A DNA stretch of 64,000 bases from Verrucomicrobiales bacterium (GTDB lineage Bacteria > Verrucomicrobiota > Verrucomicrobiia > Verrucomicrobiales > DEV007): positions 55,013 through 119,012 of the forward strand of contig JARGPH010000015.1 of NCBI GenBank assembly GCA_029213065.1. Reading direction: 5' to 3'. This document shows positions 44,067 to 53,638 of the stretch, piece after piece. Within the stretch, counting starts at the first letter, position 1; each line of letters opens with the position of its first letter. The notes under the pieces are model-generated. The model was not told the origin of the DNA. It ran no database searches and worked only from the letters and a program-made list of their open reading frames with translations. Both the position numbers and the translations under genes were made by a program.

Positions 44067-45380
44067 TTGGAGAAACTCGTCATCATTTCCCTACTGGCAC
44101 TCTGCCTTTACCTCGGCGTTCGACTCTTCATCGAACGGCGAAGTTTTCGTCTCCTCACGGAACATTTCCTTAAGGATCCTTTTAACAAAAAAGGCATCCC
44201 GAGGGAGCTCAGCAAAGACGCAGAGACGCTGGCACATACGCTGAGCAACGGCCTTCACGACTTCAAAGTGATCGCAGATCTCAACTCCTACCAACGGAGA
44301 TTCCTCGAAGCGCTTCTGGATGAGATCAAAGACGGCATTGTCATTCTCGATCACAACTATGAGATCCGCTTTCTCAATGAGGCTGCCAAACTTCTTTTCC
44401 CGAGCGACCAACCCTATGCCACCCGTCCTTTTATCGATGTCTGCCGGGATCACCGTATCGTAGACACCATCGAGATGGCCTGTGATCTCAAGTCCAAAAC
44501 ATCCGATCAGATTGATTTCAGAATGAATGATCAGGATGATCACCACGTTCGTGACCGGACCTTGCAGATTGAAGCAGAACCCCTCGGGTTCGAGGAGGAC
44601 TCGGCAACGGTTGGAGCCTGGCTGCTCCTCCGCGATGTAACGAAGGAACTGGAGACTGAGCAGATCCGGCAGGATTTCGTCGCAAACGCCTCTCACGAGC
44701 TGCGAACCCCGCTTTCAATCATCAACGGTTACCTCGAAACGATGAACGATGATGGCATTGATCTGAACGCGCCCCCCATCAAACGGGCGATTGGAACAAT
44801 GGTGAAACACGGTGATCGCATCGCCCGCCTAGTCGAAGACATGCTCACTATCTCCAGACTGGAAAGTGCCGGCAGTCTGCTCAACTGCGAACCGTTTGAT
44901 CTCGTGAGTTCGGCAAAAGAGATGATCAGTCATTTGACGCCGCTGATTGAAGATAATGAAGCTCGCGTGAAGCTGAATTTGAACGGGAACGATGCCTACT
45001 TCATTGACGGGGATCGCTACTATTGGGATCAGATATTTTTCAATCTGATCGAGAATGCCCTGAAACAAAACGCGCATCGAAAACTGAAAATCACGGTGGA
45101 TTTCCGGGAGGAACACGGCCGCATTATCATCGGTATCAGCGACAATGGTATCGGGATTCCCGCCAAGGATCTTCCGCGTATCTTCAAGCGCTTCTACCGG
45201 GTCCAGAAGCATCACAGTCAAACTGAGATCAAAGGAACAGGTCTCGGGCTCTCCATCGTCAAGCGGGGTATCGAAGCCCACCACGGCACCATTTCCATCG
45301 ACAGCATTCCCGGGATCGAAACGACGTTCACGATTTCGGTCCCTTCATCCGGTGCTGTGCCGGTCGACAAGCTGCACTGA
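44067..45380 (+). CDS. phoR: PhoR-type sensor histidine kinase
   Basis: 437 residues from TTG at 44067, 30 bases after phoB. One N-terminal membrane helix (LVIISLLALCLYLGVRLFI) and a PAS-like domain (LDEIKDGIVILDHNYEIRFLNEAAKLLF) lead into the kinase core: HisKA FVANASHELRTPLSIINGYLETM with His210, then HATPase_c boxes ENALKQNAH (N), DNGIGIPAKDLPRIFKRFYR (G1) and GTGLGLSIVKRGIEAHHG (G2). A TTG start directly behind the regulator implies low, coupled expression. The single helix and cytoplasmic PAS fit PhoR, which senses through the Pst transporter. Confidence 0.88.
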   Translation: MEKLVIISLLALCLYLGVRLFIERRSFRLLTEHFLKDPFNKKGIPRELSKDAETLAHTLSNGLHDFKVIADLNSYQRRFLEALLDEIKDGIVILDHNYEIRFLNEAAKLLFPSDQPYATRPFIDVCRDHRIVDTIEMACDLKSKTSDQIDFRMNDQDDHHVRDRTLQIEAEPLGFEEDSATVGAWLLLRDVTKELETEQIRQDFVANASHELRTPLSIINGYLETMNDDGIDLNAPPIKRAIGTMVKHGDRIARLVEDMLTISRLESAGSLLNCEPFDLVSSAKEMISHLTPLIEDNEARVKLNLNGNDAYFIDGDRYYWDQIFFNLIENALKQNAHRKLKITVDFREEHGRIIIGISDNGIGIPAKDLPRIFKRFYRVQKHHSQTEIKGTGLGLSIVKRGIEAHHGTISIDSIPGIETTFTISVPSSGAVPVDKLH

Positions 45381-45573
45381 TCAAGGCCGGAGTTTCTCCT
45401 TTGACTGAAGCGGTGGAACCCACTCGACCTTGATTCATCACTCTCGGGAAATCCCTTTCCAATCGGAGGTTCCGTGATCGCTGCTTTTCGCGTCAGGCCG
45501 GCATCTGCGTGGTCTCGATCTTTATGGTTTTCGCTTTCAACAACGCATTGCGGTATTCCATCGACTTCGTCTC

Positions 45574-48500
45574 TTAAGACGATTTCCCTTGAGGCAACTC
45601 GGGAGGACCGGTCTCAGTTCCACTCGACGCCTGCGTGGATTTCGCTTTCTTCGGAGCAGACCTGAAATGCCCCCGCTTCGCGGAATTCTTCCAGCCGTCC
45701 CGCAACCAGCGCACGAGTGAATACGCCAGCCAGAGCGCCCAAAGCAGCATCGCGAGGCGAAACCACCAGATCGAAATCGACCAGTAGCCCGGCTGAGGCA
45801 ATGCTGAACCGGCGCGGGCGGAAAACCAGTTCAAATAAGTGGCACTGGAACCACTCCCCGCGACATACATTTCGGGATTTCCGAGGAGCCCCACAGAAGC
45901 GATTCTGACAAAGAAACCAATCACGAGGAGCGTGAGACCGATCAGGCCGATTTGAACGATGTTGTGCTTCAAGGGGGAGAGCTTTTTCCAAATCTTCTCA
46001 TCCGGCCACAGCGCCAGAAAAAGCCAGGCAATGATCATGAGCGAACAAATCACCGAAATCTGCGTGAGCCCCAGCATGAGGAGCGCCCAGGCGAAAATGC
46101 TCAGGGGCGAACGCGGCACGCGTGAGAGCACCACCGCAGCGATGATCGAGAAAGCGAGGACCGCCCAGAAACGAACCGCCGGCCCGCGAAGCGGACCATC
46201 GGTGAGGATCAACCAGCGATCGCGGGAGGGACGGACAATCGTGGTGACATTGGCAGACTCCACCGGCAGGACGACAGCGTCCGCGCGAGTCCAACCGGTA
46301 AGATCGCCTGCAGCACGCCATTCCACTCTGATCGTTTGAGGTCCGGGCCGGAGCGGGACGACGACAGCATCCCCCTCTTTGCGAATCGGGATGCCTTTCC
46401 CGTCATGGAGGAGTGAACTCACTTCGCTCCCCGCAGGAAGCTGAATCGGAAAGTCCTCGCCGAGGCTCGTTCTCACTGACAATTCCAGGGTCGAGCTACG
46501 CTGACGCCGTCCCGGATTCAGGGTGTGTTTCGCCGAGTCAATCGTCACTGCAGCCCCCTCGACCGCCTTCGGCCGCGAAACAATAACGCCGGCTTCCTCA
46601 CCGGGCCACGGTTGCCAGAGAGGCACTAACTGTTCATCAAAATTCTCAAAAACCGGTGCGAGCCCGCTAAAGGAAACATTCCAAACCGACGAGGCAATGA
46701 GCCGCCAGCGCTCCGTCCAGGCCGCGCCCTCAGGTGTCGTCAGAGTAAACTCATCCGTCGGTGAAAGCTCTCCCTCCCAGCTGATCGAATCGACCGAAGG
46801 AGCCAGCCGAACCTCTATCGCCCCGTTCTTCACGGAGCGCCCCGCACTGACCACTTTTTCACCACTCAAAAGCGGGACCTGAAGTGCGACCGCCCGCCCT
46901 TTCGGTGAGAGACGCGATATCGTCGTCGTGACCCGCCATACCAGTCCCAGCTCAATCTGACGCTCCACAAGGATAGCGTGGTTCGTCCGTGGATGATCGT
47001 AGTTTGCCGCCGTTGAATTCGCTCCGGCCTCGCGAGCGCGGGCGAAAAGAACCTGATCTTCAGCGCTTCGGTCAGGGCGAATCCCGCTCACGGTCCATCC
47101 GGGGGCGTCCACTTCGATATGATGCGGCTTGAGCTCGAATCCCCACTCCCAGTCATCCCTCGCACGAAGAACGCCTTTCACGGTTAGGCGATGAATCCCC
47201 GATTCAGGAAGCAACACCCAGAGCCGCCCATCCTCACGCAGAAGAGTTGCCGCATCTCCAGACTCAAACACTGCGGAAGCGGGCTCCATCGCCGCCAGTG
47301 GCAAGGGAACGGGCGCGGAAGCCCGCGCAGCAGCATGAAATTCGACTAACAGTGAGACATCGGCCCCGTCGAGAGTCATCCCGGCACTCGCGATCTCAAC
47401 CGCGCCGGGAAATTCAGGAGGGGTCTCGCTCAGTCTCGTCCTCAACTGCTCAAGCAACTCCGCCTCAGGGAACTGTGCCCCGGCATCCTGAGTGCCCGAG
47501 AAGAGAATGCCCCCTGCCACCAGCATTGCGGCAGCGGCCCCTTTCGACGGCATTGTACCGGCGGCCGAATCTTCGGGATCTTCCGTCAGCTTTCTTCGTC
47601 GGCAGAAAAGCAGGACCGCGAGCAAAACCAGCGCGAGAACTCTCACGATGCCGATCCCTCTCGAAGCCAGCGGCGGGATAAGAATAGGCCGCACCTGTTG
47701 CGACTCGGAAACGGGGCCGTCAAATCCGAACTCAATCGTCCGCCACGACCACATCGGAACGCCGGGGCCGGTCTGAATCACCGCCTTCGGGTCGGCTTTG
47801 AGATTCGCTTTCTTGAGCGAATAAATTTCCTGCTTCTTCCCACTCGATGCATTTGAACGATCCGCCCGTGACATCATGGAACTGGAAGCGCGAACCTCAT
47901 TCATGACATTGCCGGCATAGTCCAGTCCGCCAGAGGCAACCGAGTAAGCAGCCTTCCTTTCCAGTTGAGGAAAGATCGCCCCCTGAATTTGATACATCAG
48001 AAACGGCGCGAGGGAGATCAGGAGAATCGCGGCAGCCCCCCATTTCATGAACACGACCCACTTGCGCCAGCGGTTCGCCGGAACCACTTCGATCAATGCC
48101 ACCGGAATGAGGAGCAGAAGCCAGGGTAACCGGGGCGCTCCCGGTTCGTGGTAGGCGAGTCCAAAAGCAAGCAGAGCCAGAAAAGCGCCACGGAATCCTC
48201 GCAACCGGAAGACAGCAAGAGTGAATAGCAGTAGCAGAAAAAGATCGAGCAGGGTCCACGAGGTCAACCAGTCACCCTTCGTGTAATCCGCACCGAAGAG
48301 CGCGAAGAGCCGATAGCCGGGAGAGAGCTGTAAAGTCGCCTTCAGGCTTCCGGCATCGGATTTCCAACCCGTTGCGGAGAGCGACTTCTGCATTTCAATT
48401 CGGCCCGTCGCGACCGCCGACAGATGTGGAGCACGCACTTCAAAACCGGGAGCACCGCCTTCGGGATTGTGGGTGATCAACTGAGGCTCGCCCCCTACCG

Positions 48501-49716
48501 AGACCGAGCCGAGCTGGTGGGCATCGGCCGCATCGAGGCGCCTGATACGCCGCAACTCTCCTGAGAGATGATCCTGATAAGTGAGTTTCTTTCCGTCATC
48601 ATCGAGCCAAAGGGAACGCTGTATCGTGAGTGGCGCGGCACCCCGCTCGCCCGGCCCCCGAATCCTCTCAACAACCTGAAAAGGCGAACTTGTTTCCCAG
48701 CGATAAACCGGAAGGGATCGCCATGCTTCCGGAACCTGCGTCTGCGCCACATCGATTTGAGGAAGCCCCATCACCTCAGCCTGGCGGAACTCCGGCTGAG
48801 CCCGATACGCCAGCGCCTGATCCTCCACCGCGGGGCTCGCATCCGCAGCAAAACCCACCTCCTTCGCCTCCGAGGTTTGAAAGGCGCGCAGAAGAATACT
48901 CCAGCGACCGGCCCGCAGCTGAGCTTTGAGAAAGCCCTTCTCGTCAATCGCGACAGGAATGGGCGACTCGATCGAAGCGAGTTGCCATCCCTGAGGCAGA
49001 ACCGAACCGAGCGCTTCTTCGCGGCTTTTCCCGGCTACGATCAATTCGATCCTCGTCTCGAACCACAGGGGGATCCCGTCCTCAAGAAGCGAATGCACTT
49101 TGATTGACATAAAATCTTCATCGACCTCCTCGGTCGATGCCTCGCGCTGCAACCAGAGCGTTCCGTCGGCGTCCCACGATGGCACCGGTCTCTCCTCCCC
49201 TTCGACTTTCAGGGCCAGCAGACCAACCGAGGGAGGCAGCTTGATCTGCTGCGGCAACTCTCTCCACACAAAGCGGCCCGACACTTCTGATCTTCCCTTC
49301 TCCAGTCGAATCGCCGGATTCCCCTGACGCGCCACGACCGGAACCGGCTCCTCTCCTACCCTCACTTCGTCAGGCCACTGTCGCCCCCCGCCGGGAAGGA
49401 TGAGCCAGTCTCCGCGAAAGGCTTCCACTGTCATCGAAAACTCCGCGCCCGCGCTCGTCGCATCAAACCGCAATCGCGAACTCCACAAGGGAAGCCGCGC
49501 CTCGCCATCGCTGTAAATACGGGGAGTGTTAGCCGCAGGAGCGTCTTTCAGACTCCAGTCGATCCACGGTCGCAGCGCCACCGGGATCTCGCTATCCTCA
49601 GTCTCACCACCGGGACCGAAAAACGTTGGTGTCTCCTGAGCAAACCCTGAAACGACGAGAAAGAAAGAAACTGATAGCAGGGTTCGGAAATGGATCATGG
49701 GAAAACGTCTGCTCAT
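45574..49716 (-). CDS. Very large inner-membrane protein of unknown function
   Basis: 1380 residues with an N-terminal signal peptide (FRTLLSVSFFLVVSGFA). Residues 30-480 are beta-rich and periplasmic; a first membrane block (about 495-600) has LLDLFLLLLFTLAVFRL, AFLALLAFGLAYHE, WLLLLIPVALIEV and AAAILLISLAPFLMY; a short soluble part leads to one helix (VRVLALVLLAVLLFC, about 715); a second beta-rich domain spans about 740-1180; a second membrane block (about 1190-1350) has AVLAFSIIAAVVL, IFAWALLMLGLTQISVICSLMIIAWLFL and LIGLTLLVIGFFV. I do not recognise a family. The two halves look like a duplicated beta-domain plus helix-bundle architecture. It stands alone on the minus strand. Confidence 0.6.
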   Translation of the reverse strand: MSRRFPMIHFRTLLSVSFFLVVSGFAQETPTFFGPGGETEDSEIPVALRPWIDWSLKDAPAANTPRIYSDGEARLPLWSSRLRFDATSAGAEFSMTVEAFRGDWLILPGGGRQWPDEVRVGEEPVPVVARQGNPAIRLEKGRSEVSGRFVWRELPQQIKLPPSVGLLALKVEGEERPVPSWDADGTLWLQREASTEEVDEDFMSIKVHSLLEDGIPLWFETRIELIVAGKSREEALGSVLPQGWQLASIESPIPVAIDEKGFLKAQLRAGRWSILLRAFQTSEAKEVGFAADASPAVEDQALAYRAQPEFRQAEVMGLPQIDVAQTQVPEAWRSLPVYRWETSSPFQVVERIRGPGERGAAPLTIQRSLWLDDDGKKLTYQDHLSGELRRIRRLDAADAHQLGSVSVGGEPQLITHNPEGGAPGFEVRAPHLSAVATGRIEMQKSLSATGWKSDAGSLKATLQLSPGYRLFALFGADYTKGDWLTSWTLLDLFLLLLFTLAVFRLRGFRGAFLALLAFGLAYHEPGAPRLPWLLLLIPVALIEVVPANRWRKWVVFMKWGAAAILLISLAPFLMYQIQGAIFPQLERKAAYSVASGGLDYAGNVMNEVRASSSMMSRADRSNASSGKKQEIYSLKKANLKADPKAVIQTGPGVPMWSWRTIEFGFDGPVSESQQVRPILIPPLASRGIGIVRVLALVLLAVLLFCRRRKLTEDPEDSAAGTMPSKGAAAAMLVAGGILFSGTQDAGAQFPEAELLEQLRTRLSETPPEFPGAVEIASAGMTLDGADVSLLVEFHAAARASAPVPLPLAAMEPASAVFESGDAATLLREDGRLWVLLPESGIHRLTVKGVLRARDDWEWGFELKPHHIEVDAPGWTVSGIRPDRSAEDQVLFARAREAGANSTAANYDHPRTNHAILVERQIELGLVWRVTTTISRLSPKGRAVALQVPLLSGEKVVSAGRSVKNGAIEVRLAPSVDSISWEGELSPTDEFTLTTPEGAAWTERWRLIASSVWNVSFSGLAPVFENFDEQLVPLWQPWPGEEAGVIVSRPKAVEGAAVTIDSAKHTLNPGRRQRSSTLELSVRTSLGEDFPIQLPAGSEVSSLLHDGKGIPIRKEGDAVVVPLRPGPQTIRVEWRAAGDLTGWTRADAVVLPVESANVTTIVRPSRDRWLILTDGPLRGPAVRFWAVLAFSIIAAVVLSRVPRSPLSIFAWALLMLGLTQISVICSLMIIAWLFLALWPDEKIWKKLSPLKHNIVQIGLIGLTLLVIGFFVRIASVGLLGNPEMYVAGSGSSATYLNWFSARAGSALPQPGYWSISIWWFRLAMLLWALWLAYSLVRWLRDGWKNSAKRGHFRSAPKKAKSTQASSGTETGPPELPQGKSS

Positions 49717-49806
49717 TCTACGATTCTATGTCATAGACCTTTCAGATGACGATGAGAAACATGCAGAATATGCCCCCTGCAGCACTGCCAATCGCGAGTC
49801 CGAAGC

Positions 49807-51729
49807 TCAATTGGCGAGAACGACACCGTCGTCGAGCGCATTTGTCACCGCGTCAGCGAGCGCTTCGCGGGAGAAAGGCTTGCTCAGACAAATCCCGCAT
49901 CCCAGCTTCAAAGCCGACTCAACACGGGCCGTTTCAGAGAATCCCGTTGCCACGATGCATTTGAGGTCGGGATTCAACTCCAGTGCCTTTTGAATCGTGT
50001 CGAGGCCGTCAAAATCCTCTTCCATGATCATGTCGACGACCATGACATCGAAATTCGAGTCCTCTTTCAGCAGGGCGATCGCATTGCGCCCGCTACTGGA
50101 AACCTGAGCCCGATGCCCCATGTTTGTTAGCAGCTTTTCCGTCAGCATTCGCTGAGGAGCGTAGTCGTCAACGACAAGAACCCGAATATCAAGAGATGAG
50201 CAATCCTCTTCCGGAGAAACCTCCTTCTCAACCGGAACCACCTCCCCTTCGTGCTTCTTCAGGTAGATTTTGAAAGTAGCGCCACCTCCCGTGCCGGAGA
50301 TCACATCGAGATACCCGCCATGGTCATGAACCACTCCGTAAACCACAGAAAGACCCAGCCCACTTCCGCTCGCGCCGAGCTTTTTATTTGTGTAAAACGG
50401 CTCGAAAATCCTCTTCACTCCCTCCGGGCTCAGACCGGGGCCCTCATCTTTCACCTCGAGAACCACATACTCACCGGGAGGTATGATTTCATACGCATCC
50501 AACGGGAGATCGAGAACAACATTGGAGGTTTTGATAGTGAGATCCCCTTTTGCCTCGCTTAGAGCCATTGCCTCTATCGCATTGATCGTGATATTGAGGA
50601 CCGCCTGGATCAAATGCGGTTCCGATCCACTGATGGCCGGACTGGACTCATCAAGATCAAGAACACACCGCACTCCCGGCGCTTCATCGAGACGTTGCGT
50701 GACTGCCGGACTGACCGCGCACTCACGGATCATTTCATTCAGATCAACCGCCTGCAGCGAATAGACGCGCCTCCTCGCGAGGGAAAGCAAGTCGCGAATC
50801 ACGACGGAGGCGCTCTTTGCCGCCTTCCCCATCATCTCAATATCCTCACGAACCAGGCTGTCCTCGGGAAGCCCTGCAAGAACCACATCAGGCATCGTAA
50901 CGAGCGGACCGAGAATATTATTCAGATCATGAGCCACGCCGCCAGCAAGCAAGCCGAGAGACTCAAGGCGCTCGGATCTGGCAAGCTTCTCATGCTGTTC
51001 ATTTAGCTCTTCGTTCTGCCTCTCAATCCTGGCTAACATCACATTAAAATCCTGAGCAAGATGGCCAATCTCATCGTCAGCATGTTTGATTGCCCGGAGC
51101 GAGTAGTCGCCGTCTTTGGTAATCTTTGCGACGGTCCCGGCAAGGCAGGACACAGGATCAATAATCTTGTTCACCGCCTTGAGGGTGAGAATCACGGTTA
51201 ATCCGATTACGCAAATACCGACGAGAAGATTGATCAGAACAGTCCTTTTCATCTCTTCCTTCATCTCCCGCAGGCTGACCCGGAGAGAGACGTTCCCCAC
51301 AATATCAGACCCCGCGAGCACGGGAACACTGACCCAGAGATTTTCGTCATCGACGAAGGTTCGCTTTCCGGCCGTCAGTTCATTCGGAATCTTGATATCA
51401 CGAAAATTCGCAAAGGTGGTTCCCGCGGCATCCGTGATCAAAGCGGCACGGACTCTGGAATCGTTCGTAAAATGGGCGGCGAGCGCCTGCGCCTCCCGTG
51501 GCTCCCCGAATTCGAGGGATGGAGCGACTTTTACTGCAAAATTCTGCGCTCTGACCTCCGTTTCATCGACAAGACGGTCCCTCGTCTCGCTCATTCGATG
51601 CACCAACAATACGGCCATGGTTGTTCCCATCGCCCCGACGAGCAGCACCGTAAAAAGGAGAACGAGACGATCACGAATTCGTGATCGACTGCCGGAAAGT
51701 GATAAATCGAGTTCTTCGCTTTTCGTCAT
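49807..51729 (-). CDS. Hybrid sensor histidine kinase/response regulator
   Basis: 640 residues. Two membrane helices bracket a small periplasmic sensor (LVLLFTVLLVGAMGTTMAVLL and LINLLVGICVIGLTVILTL), then a HAMP-like segment (KIIDPVSCLAGTVAKITKDGDYSLR), a HisKA dimerisation part with GGVAHDLNNILGPL (His267), HATPase_c (NAIEAM, DEGPGLSPEGVKRIFEPFYTNK, GSGLGLSVVYGVVHDHGG) and a C-terminal receiver (VLVVDDYAPQRML, VMVVDMIMEEDFDG, LSKPFSREAL). The GGVAHDLNN form is of the NtrB-like type. It overlaps the YfiR-like gene by four bases (ATGA), so the two are translated together and the YfiR protein is its likely partner. Confidence 0.93.
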   Translation of the reverse strand: MTKSEELDLSLSGSRSRIRDRLVLLFTVLLVGAMGTTMAVLLVHRMSETRDRLVDETEVRAQNFAVKVAPSLEFGEPREAQALAAHFTNDSRVRAALITDAAGTTFANFRDIKIPNELTAGKRTFVDDENLWVSVPVLAGSDIVGNVSLRVSLREMKEEMKRTVLINLLVGICVIGLTVILTLKAVNKIIDPVSCLAGTVAKITKDGDYSLRAIKHADDEIGHLAQDFNVMLARIERQNEELNEQHEKLARSERLESLGLLAGGVAHDLNNILGPLVTMPDVVLAGLPEDSLVREDIEMMGKAAKSASVVIRDLLSLARRRVYSLQAVDLNEMIRECAVSPAVTQRLDEAPGVRCVLDLDESSPAISGSEPHLIQAVLNITINAIEAMALSEAKGDLTIKTSNVVLDLPLDAYEIIPPGEYVVLEVKDEGPGLSPEGVKRIFEPFYTNKKLGASGSGLGLSVVYGVVHDHGGYLDVISGTGGGATFKIYLKKHEGEVVPVEKEVSPEEDCSSLDIRVLVVDDYAPQRMLTEKLLTNMGHRAQVSSSGRNAIALLKEDSNFDVMVVDMIMEEDFDGLDTIQKALELNPDLKCIVATGFSETARVESALKLGCGICLSKPFSREALADAVTNALDDGVVLAN

Positions 51730-52286
51730 CTGGAAACTTTGTGGGCCAATTGGATCAATCCGGCATCCACGCCGAGCGAAGCATTACGAGTTCGTCGTAA
51801 ATTGATGTCGAAGGCCAGTTTTCCGGCTTCCTGAACAATATCGAGACAGGCGGCACCGCCTCCCGACCCGCCCGGCCCCGCAACCGTGAGGACGCCTTCC
51901 GACCTAGCCACCATTTCCGCGATCAGGTCGACATCCTTGCGGCTTTCCGCGTAAACAATGTGACAACGCCTCAGCGAATGAGAGTCGGTAGACGGGGTGA
52001 TCTTAACCACCTTGACCTGCTTGCCATTGACGAAACGGCCGGAGAAACGGCTGAAAGCAGATCGAATACCGCTCCCGCCCATCACGCCTATGATGAAGAA
52101 GGGCTGATCATCAGCAAGCGTTGCCCGTTCCGGCCACCCGACGAACTTGGCTATGCGAATCGTCAGCGCAGCGGAGACATCCCGCTCATCTGCAGAATTC
52201 GCCGGACTTGCAGCCATCAATACCCCGGCGATCAGCACCCAAAGGGCTGATACCGTGCTGAGGAATTGATGACGATTTAAATCCAT
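51726..52286 (-). CDS. YfiR-like periplasmic protein (DUF4154)
   Basis: 186 residues with a signal peptide (about 8-31, ending SPANSA). The family pattern is present: AALTIRIAKFVGWPE, FFIIGVMGGSGIRSAFSRFS, GKQVKVVKITPSTDSHSLRRCHIVYAES, LTVAGPGGSGGGAACLDIVQEAGKLAFDINLRRTRNASLGVDAGLIQLAHKV. YfiR binds and restrains a membrane partner and responds to envelope stress or redox state. The stop overlaps the kinase start (ATGA). A run of YfiR and hybrid kinase downstream of a barrel is seen in several marine bacteria. Confidence 0.82.
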   Translation of the reverse strand: MDLNRHQFLSTVSALWVLIAGVLMAASPANSADERDVSAALTIRIAKFVGWPERATLADDQPFFIIGVMGGSGIRSAFSRFSGRFVNGKQVKVVKITPSTDSHSLRRCHIVYAESRKDVDLIAEMVARSEGVLTVAGPGGSGGGAACLDIVQEAGKLAFDINLRRTRNASLGVDAGLIQLAHKVSR

Positions 52287-52345
52287 GTAAAACGATCTTC
52301 GGACAGGTAAGTGATTTGAGAGTATCCGGTTGCGAACTTCGCTAT

Positions 52346-53425
52346 TCAGAAGCCGAAGCTAAGCCCCAGCGAGAGATTCCATTGCTCTTTGGGTTGCGGA
52401 CCGCTCAGATTTTGATGAACGGGAACTCCCCCACCCAGTTCGAGATAGCAATCCTCATAAACATCCTCTTTCCAGAGATATCGAAGTGAGCCGCCAACTC
52501 CCACCTTGCACCCTCCATAGGTGCCGGGATCAGCTACCGGCGCGATACGGGCATTCACCTCCCTGTCCGCTCCGTCGAGCCCATCCCAGCATTCACCGCG
52601 GAGAAAGGCTCCCAGTTGAAGGCGCGAGCCGAGTTTCCGGTTCGCCCACAGAGTCGCTGAAAACTCATCTCCAAAACTGTAATCCCGGTCATTCTCTCCG
52701 ATTCGAAGCGCACCATCAACGGTTGCCCCGAGTTGCCATTCACCCACGGGAGCGGTCAAAGTGAGCCCCGGATGCCACTCCCAGGTTCCCGAACCGATCT
52801 GCATGGCGTATGGAAGCTGAGTGTCTCTTCCTCGAGGCGTATTCCCCTTTTCATCAATACTGCCCGTGGGCGCGGTAATCCCCATCGTGAGAATCGCCGC
52901 CGTTTTTCCATGTTTGTAAATTGCATAATTTGCCGCTACAGCGAGATCACCAAGTCCTTCCGAAGCCAAAGTAAAAGGAGCCCCCGACCGCCGAATGTGC
53001 TCAGTCGACTGATATACGTATGGTAGTGTCAGGGTGAAATCAACAAGGTTCGAGAACCGATAGTTGAGCCCGACAATGTGAGCCTCCTGCCGGATCACGG
53101 TGGGGACAACCGGATAGCGCGCAAGGACTTCCGCATTTGTTAGTTTTCTATCCCCCTCGAGGTAGCCTTCGAATCGAACTTGCTTGTATCGATACCACAG
53201 AGAGCCCGAAGAAGCGGAATCGAGCGTCTCAATCGCATCAGTGGTTGCTTTGCCCCCGGAGCTCTCACTCCCATCCGAATACGAAACGGATGAATCTACA
53301 GGAATTTCGAGGAGTTCACTCAGTGAAATATCAGCAAGATCCCCCGGTGAACGCTGCCCGAGACCTGTTCCGGGAATCAAACCCAGCACCAAAACGATCA
53401 ATATGTATATTTCATGCCCCCGCAT
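52346..53425 (-). CDS. Outer-membrane beta-barrel (transporter-like)
   Basis: 359 residues with a signal peptide (IYILIVLVLGLIPGTGLG). After it comes DLADISLSELLEIPVDSSV, the motif that often opens TonB-dependent receptors, but no plug follows. The rest is amphipathic beta strands ending in a Phe (LGLSFGF), with LNYRFSNLVDFTLTLPYVYQSTEHIRR, AAILTMGITAPTGS and LGAFLRGECWDGLDG, similar to phenol-type or MetA-like barrels. It heads the barrel / YfiR / hybrid-kinase operon (60 bases to YfiR). It may admit the signal that the pair senses; the ligand is unknown. Confidence 0.65.
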   Translation of the reverse strand: MRGHEIYILIVLVLGLIPGTGLGQRSPGDLADISLSELLEIPVDSSVSYSDGSESSGGKATTDAIETLDSASSGSLWYRYKQVRFEGYLEGDRKLTNAEVLARYPVVPTVIRQEAHIVGLNYRFSNLVDFTLTLPYVYQSTEHIRRSGAPFTLASEGLGDLAVAANYAIYKHGKTAAILTMGITAPTGSIDEKGNTPRGRDTQLPYAMQIGSGTWEWHPGLTLTAPVGEWQLGATVDGALRIGENDRDYSFGDEFSATLWANRKLGSRLQLGAFLRGECWDGLDGADREVNARIAPVADPGTYGGCKVGVGGSLRYLWKEDVYEDCYLELGGGVPVHQNLSGPQPKEQWNLSLGLSFGF

Positions 53426-53455
53426 CTACCAAAAATATGACAGTTATAATAATTA

Positions 53456-53638
53456 TCAAATCGTATTGAGGTGATTATTGCGCGGGATACTCCATTTCAG
53501 ATCACTTGATCTTCTGCCGGGCGGGAGCGTCTTGAGCCAGTCTCCCGATTCGCCGAACTCCCCCCCCGCCACAAAGCCGTCGCGCTGAAGCTCGTCCTCC
53601 GAATCGGGACCAAACCGGGTTTCCAGCCAATTCCGTTC
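53456..53638 (-). pseudogene. Coding-like stretch after the gdx stop
   Basis: In frame with gdx and directly after its TGA (53639-53641), 60 codons stay open to a TGA at 53456-53458. They read ERNWLETRFGPDSEDELQRD, then GFVAGGEFGESGDWLKTLPP and GRRSSDLKWSIPRNNHLNTI. The composition is natural for a protein and no ATG or GTG heads it near the 5' end. It could be the tail of a decayed neighbour gene, a remnant of a longer gene that lost its front, or a small gene with an unusual start. No family is recognised. Confidence 0.35.

Noticed and set aside
45381-45573. A short minus-strand peptide (MEYRNALLKAKTIKIETTQM...) in the phoR-membrane protein gap
   Set aside because: It has only 22 codons, with no ribosome binding site or conserved feature.
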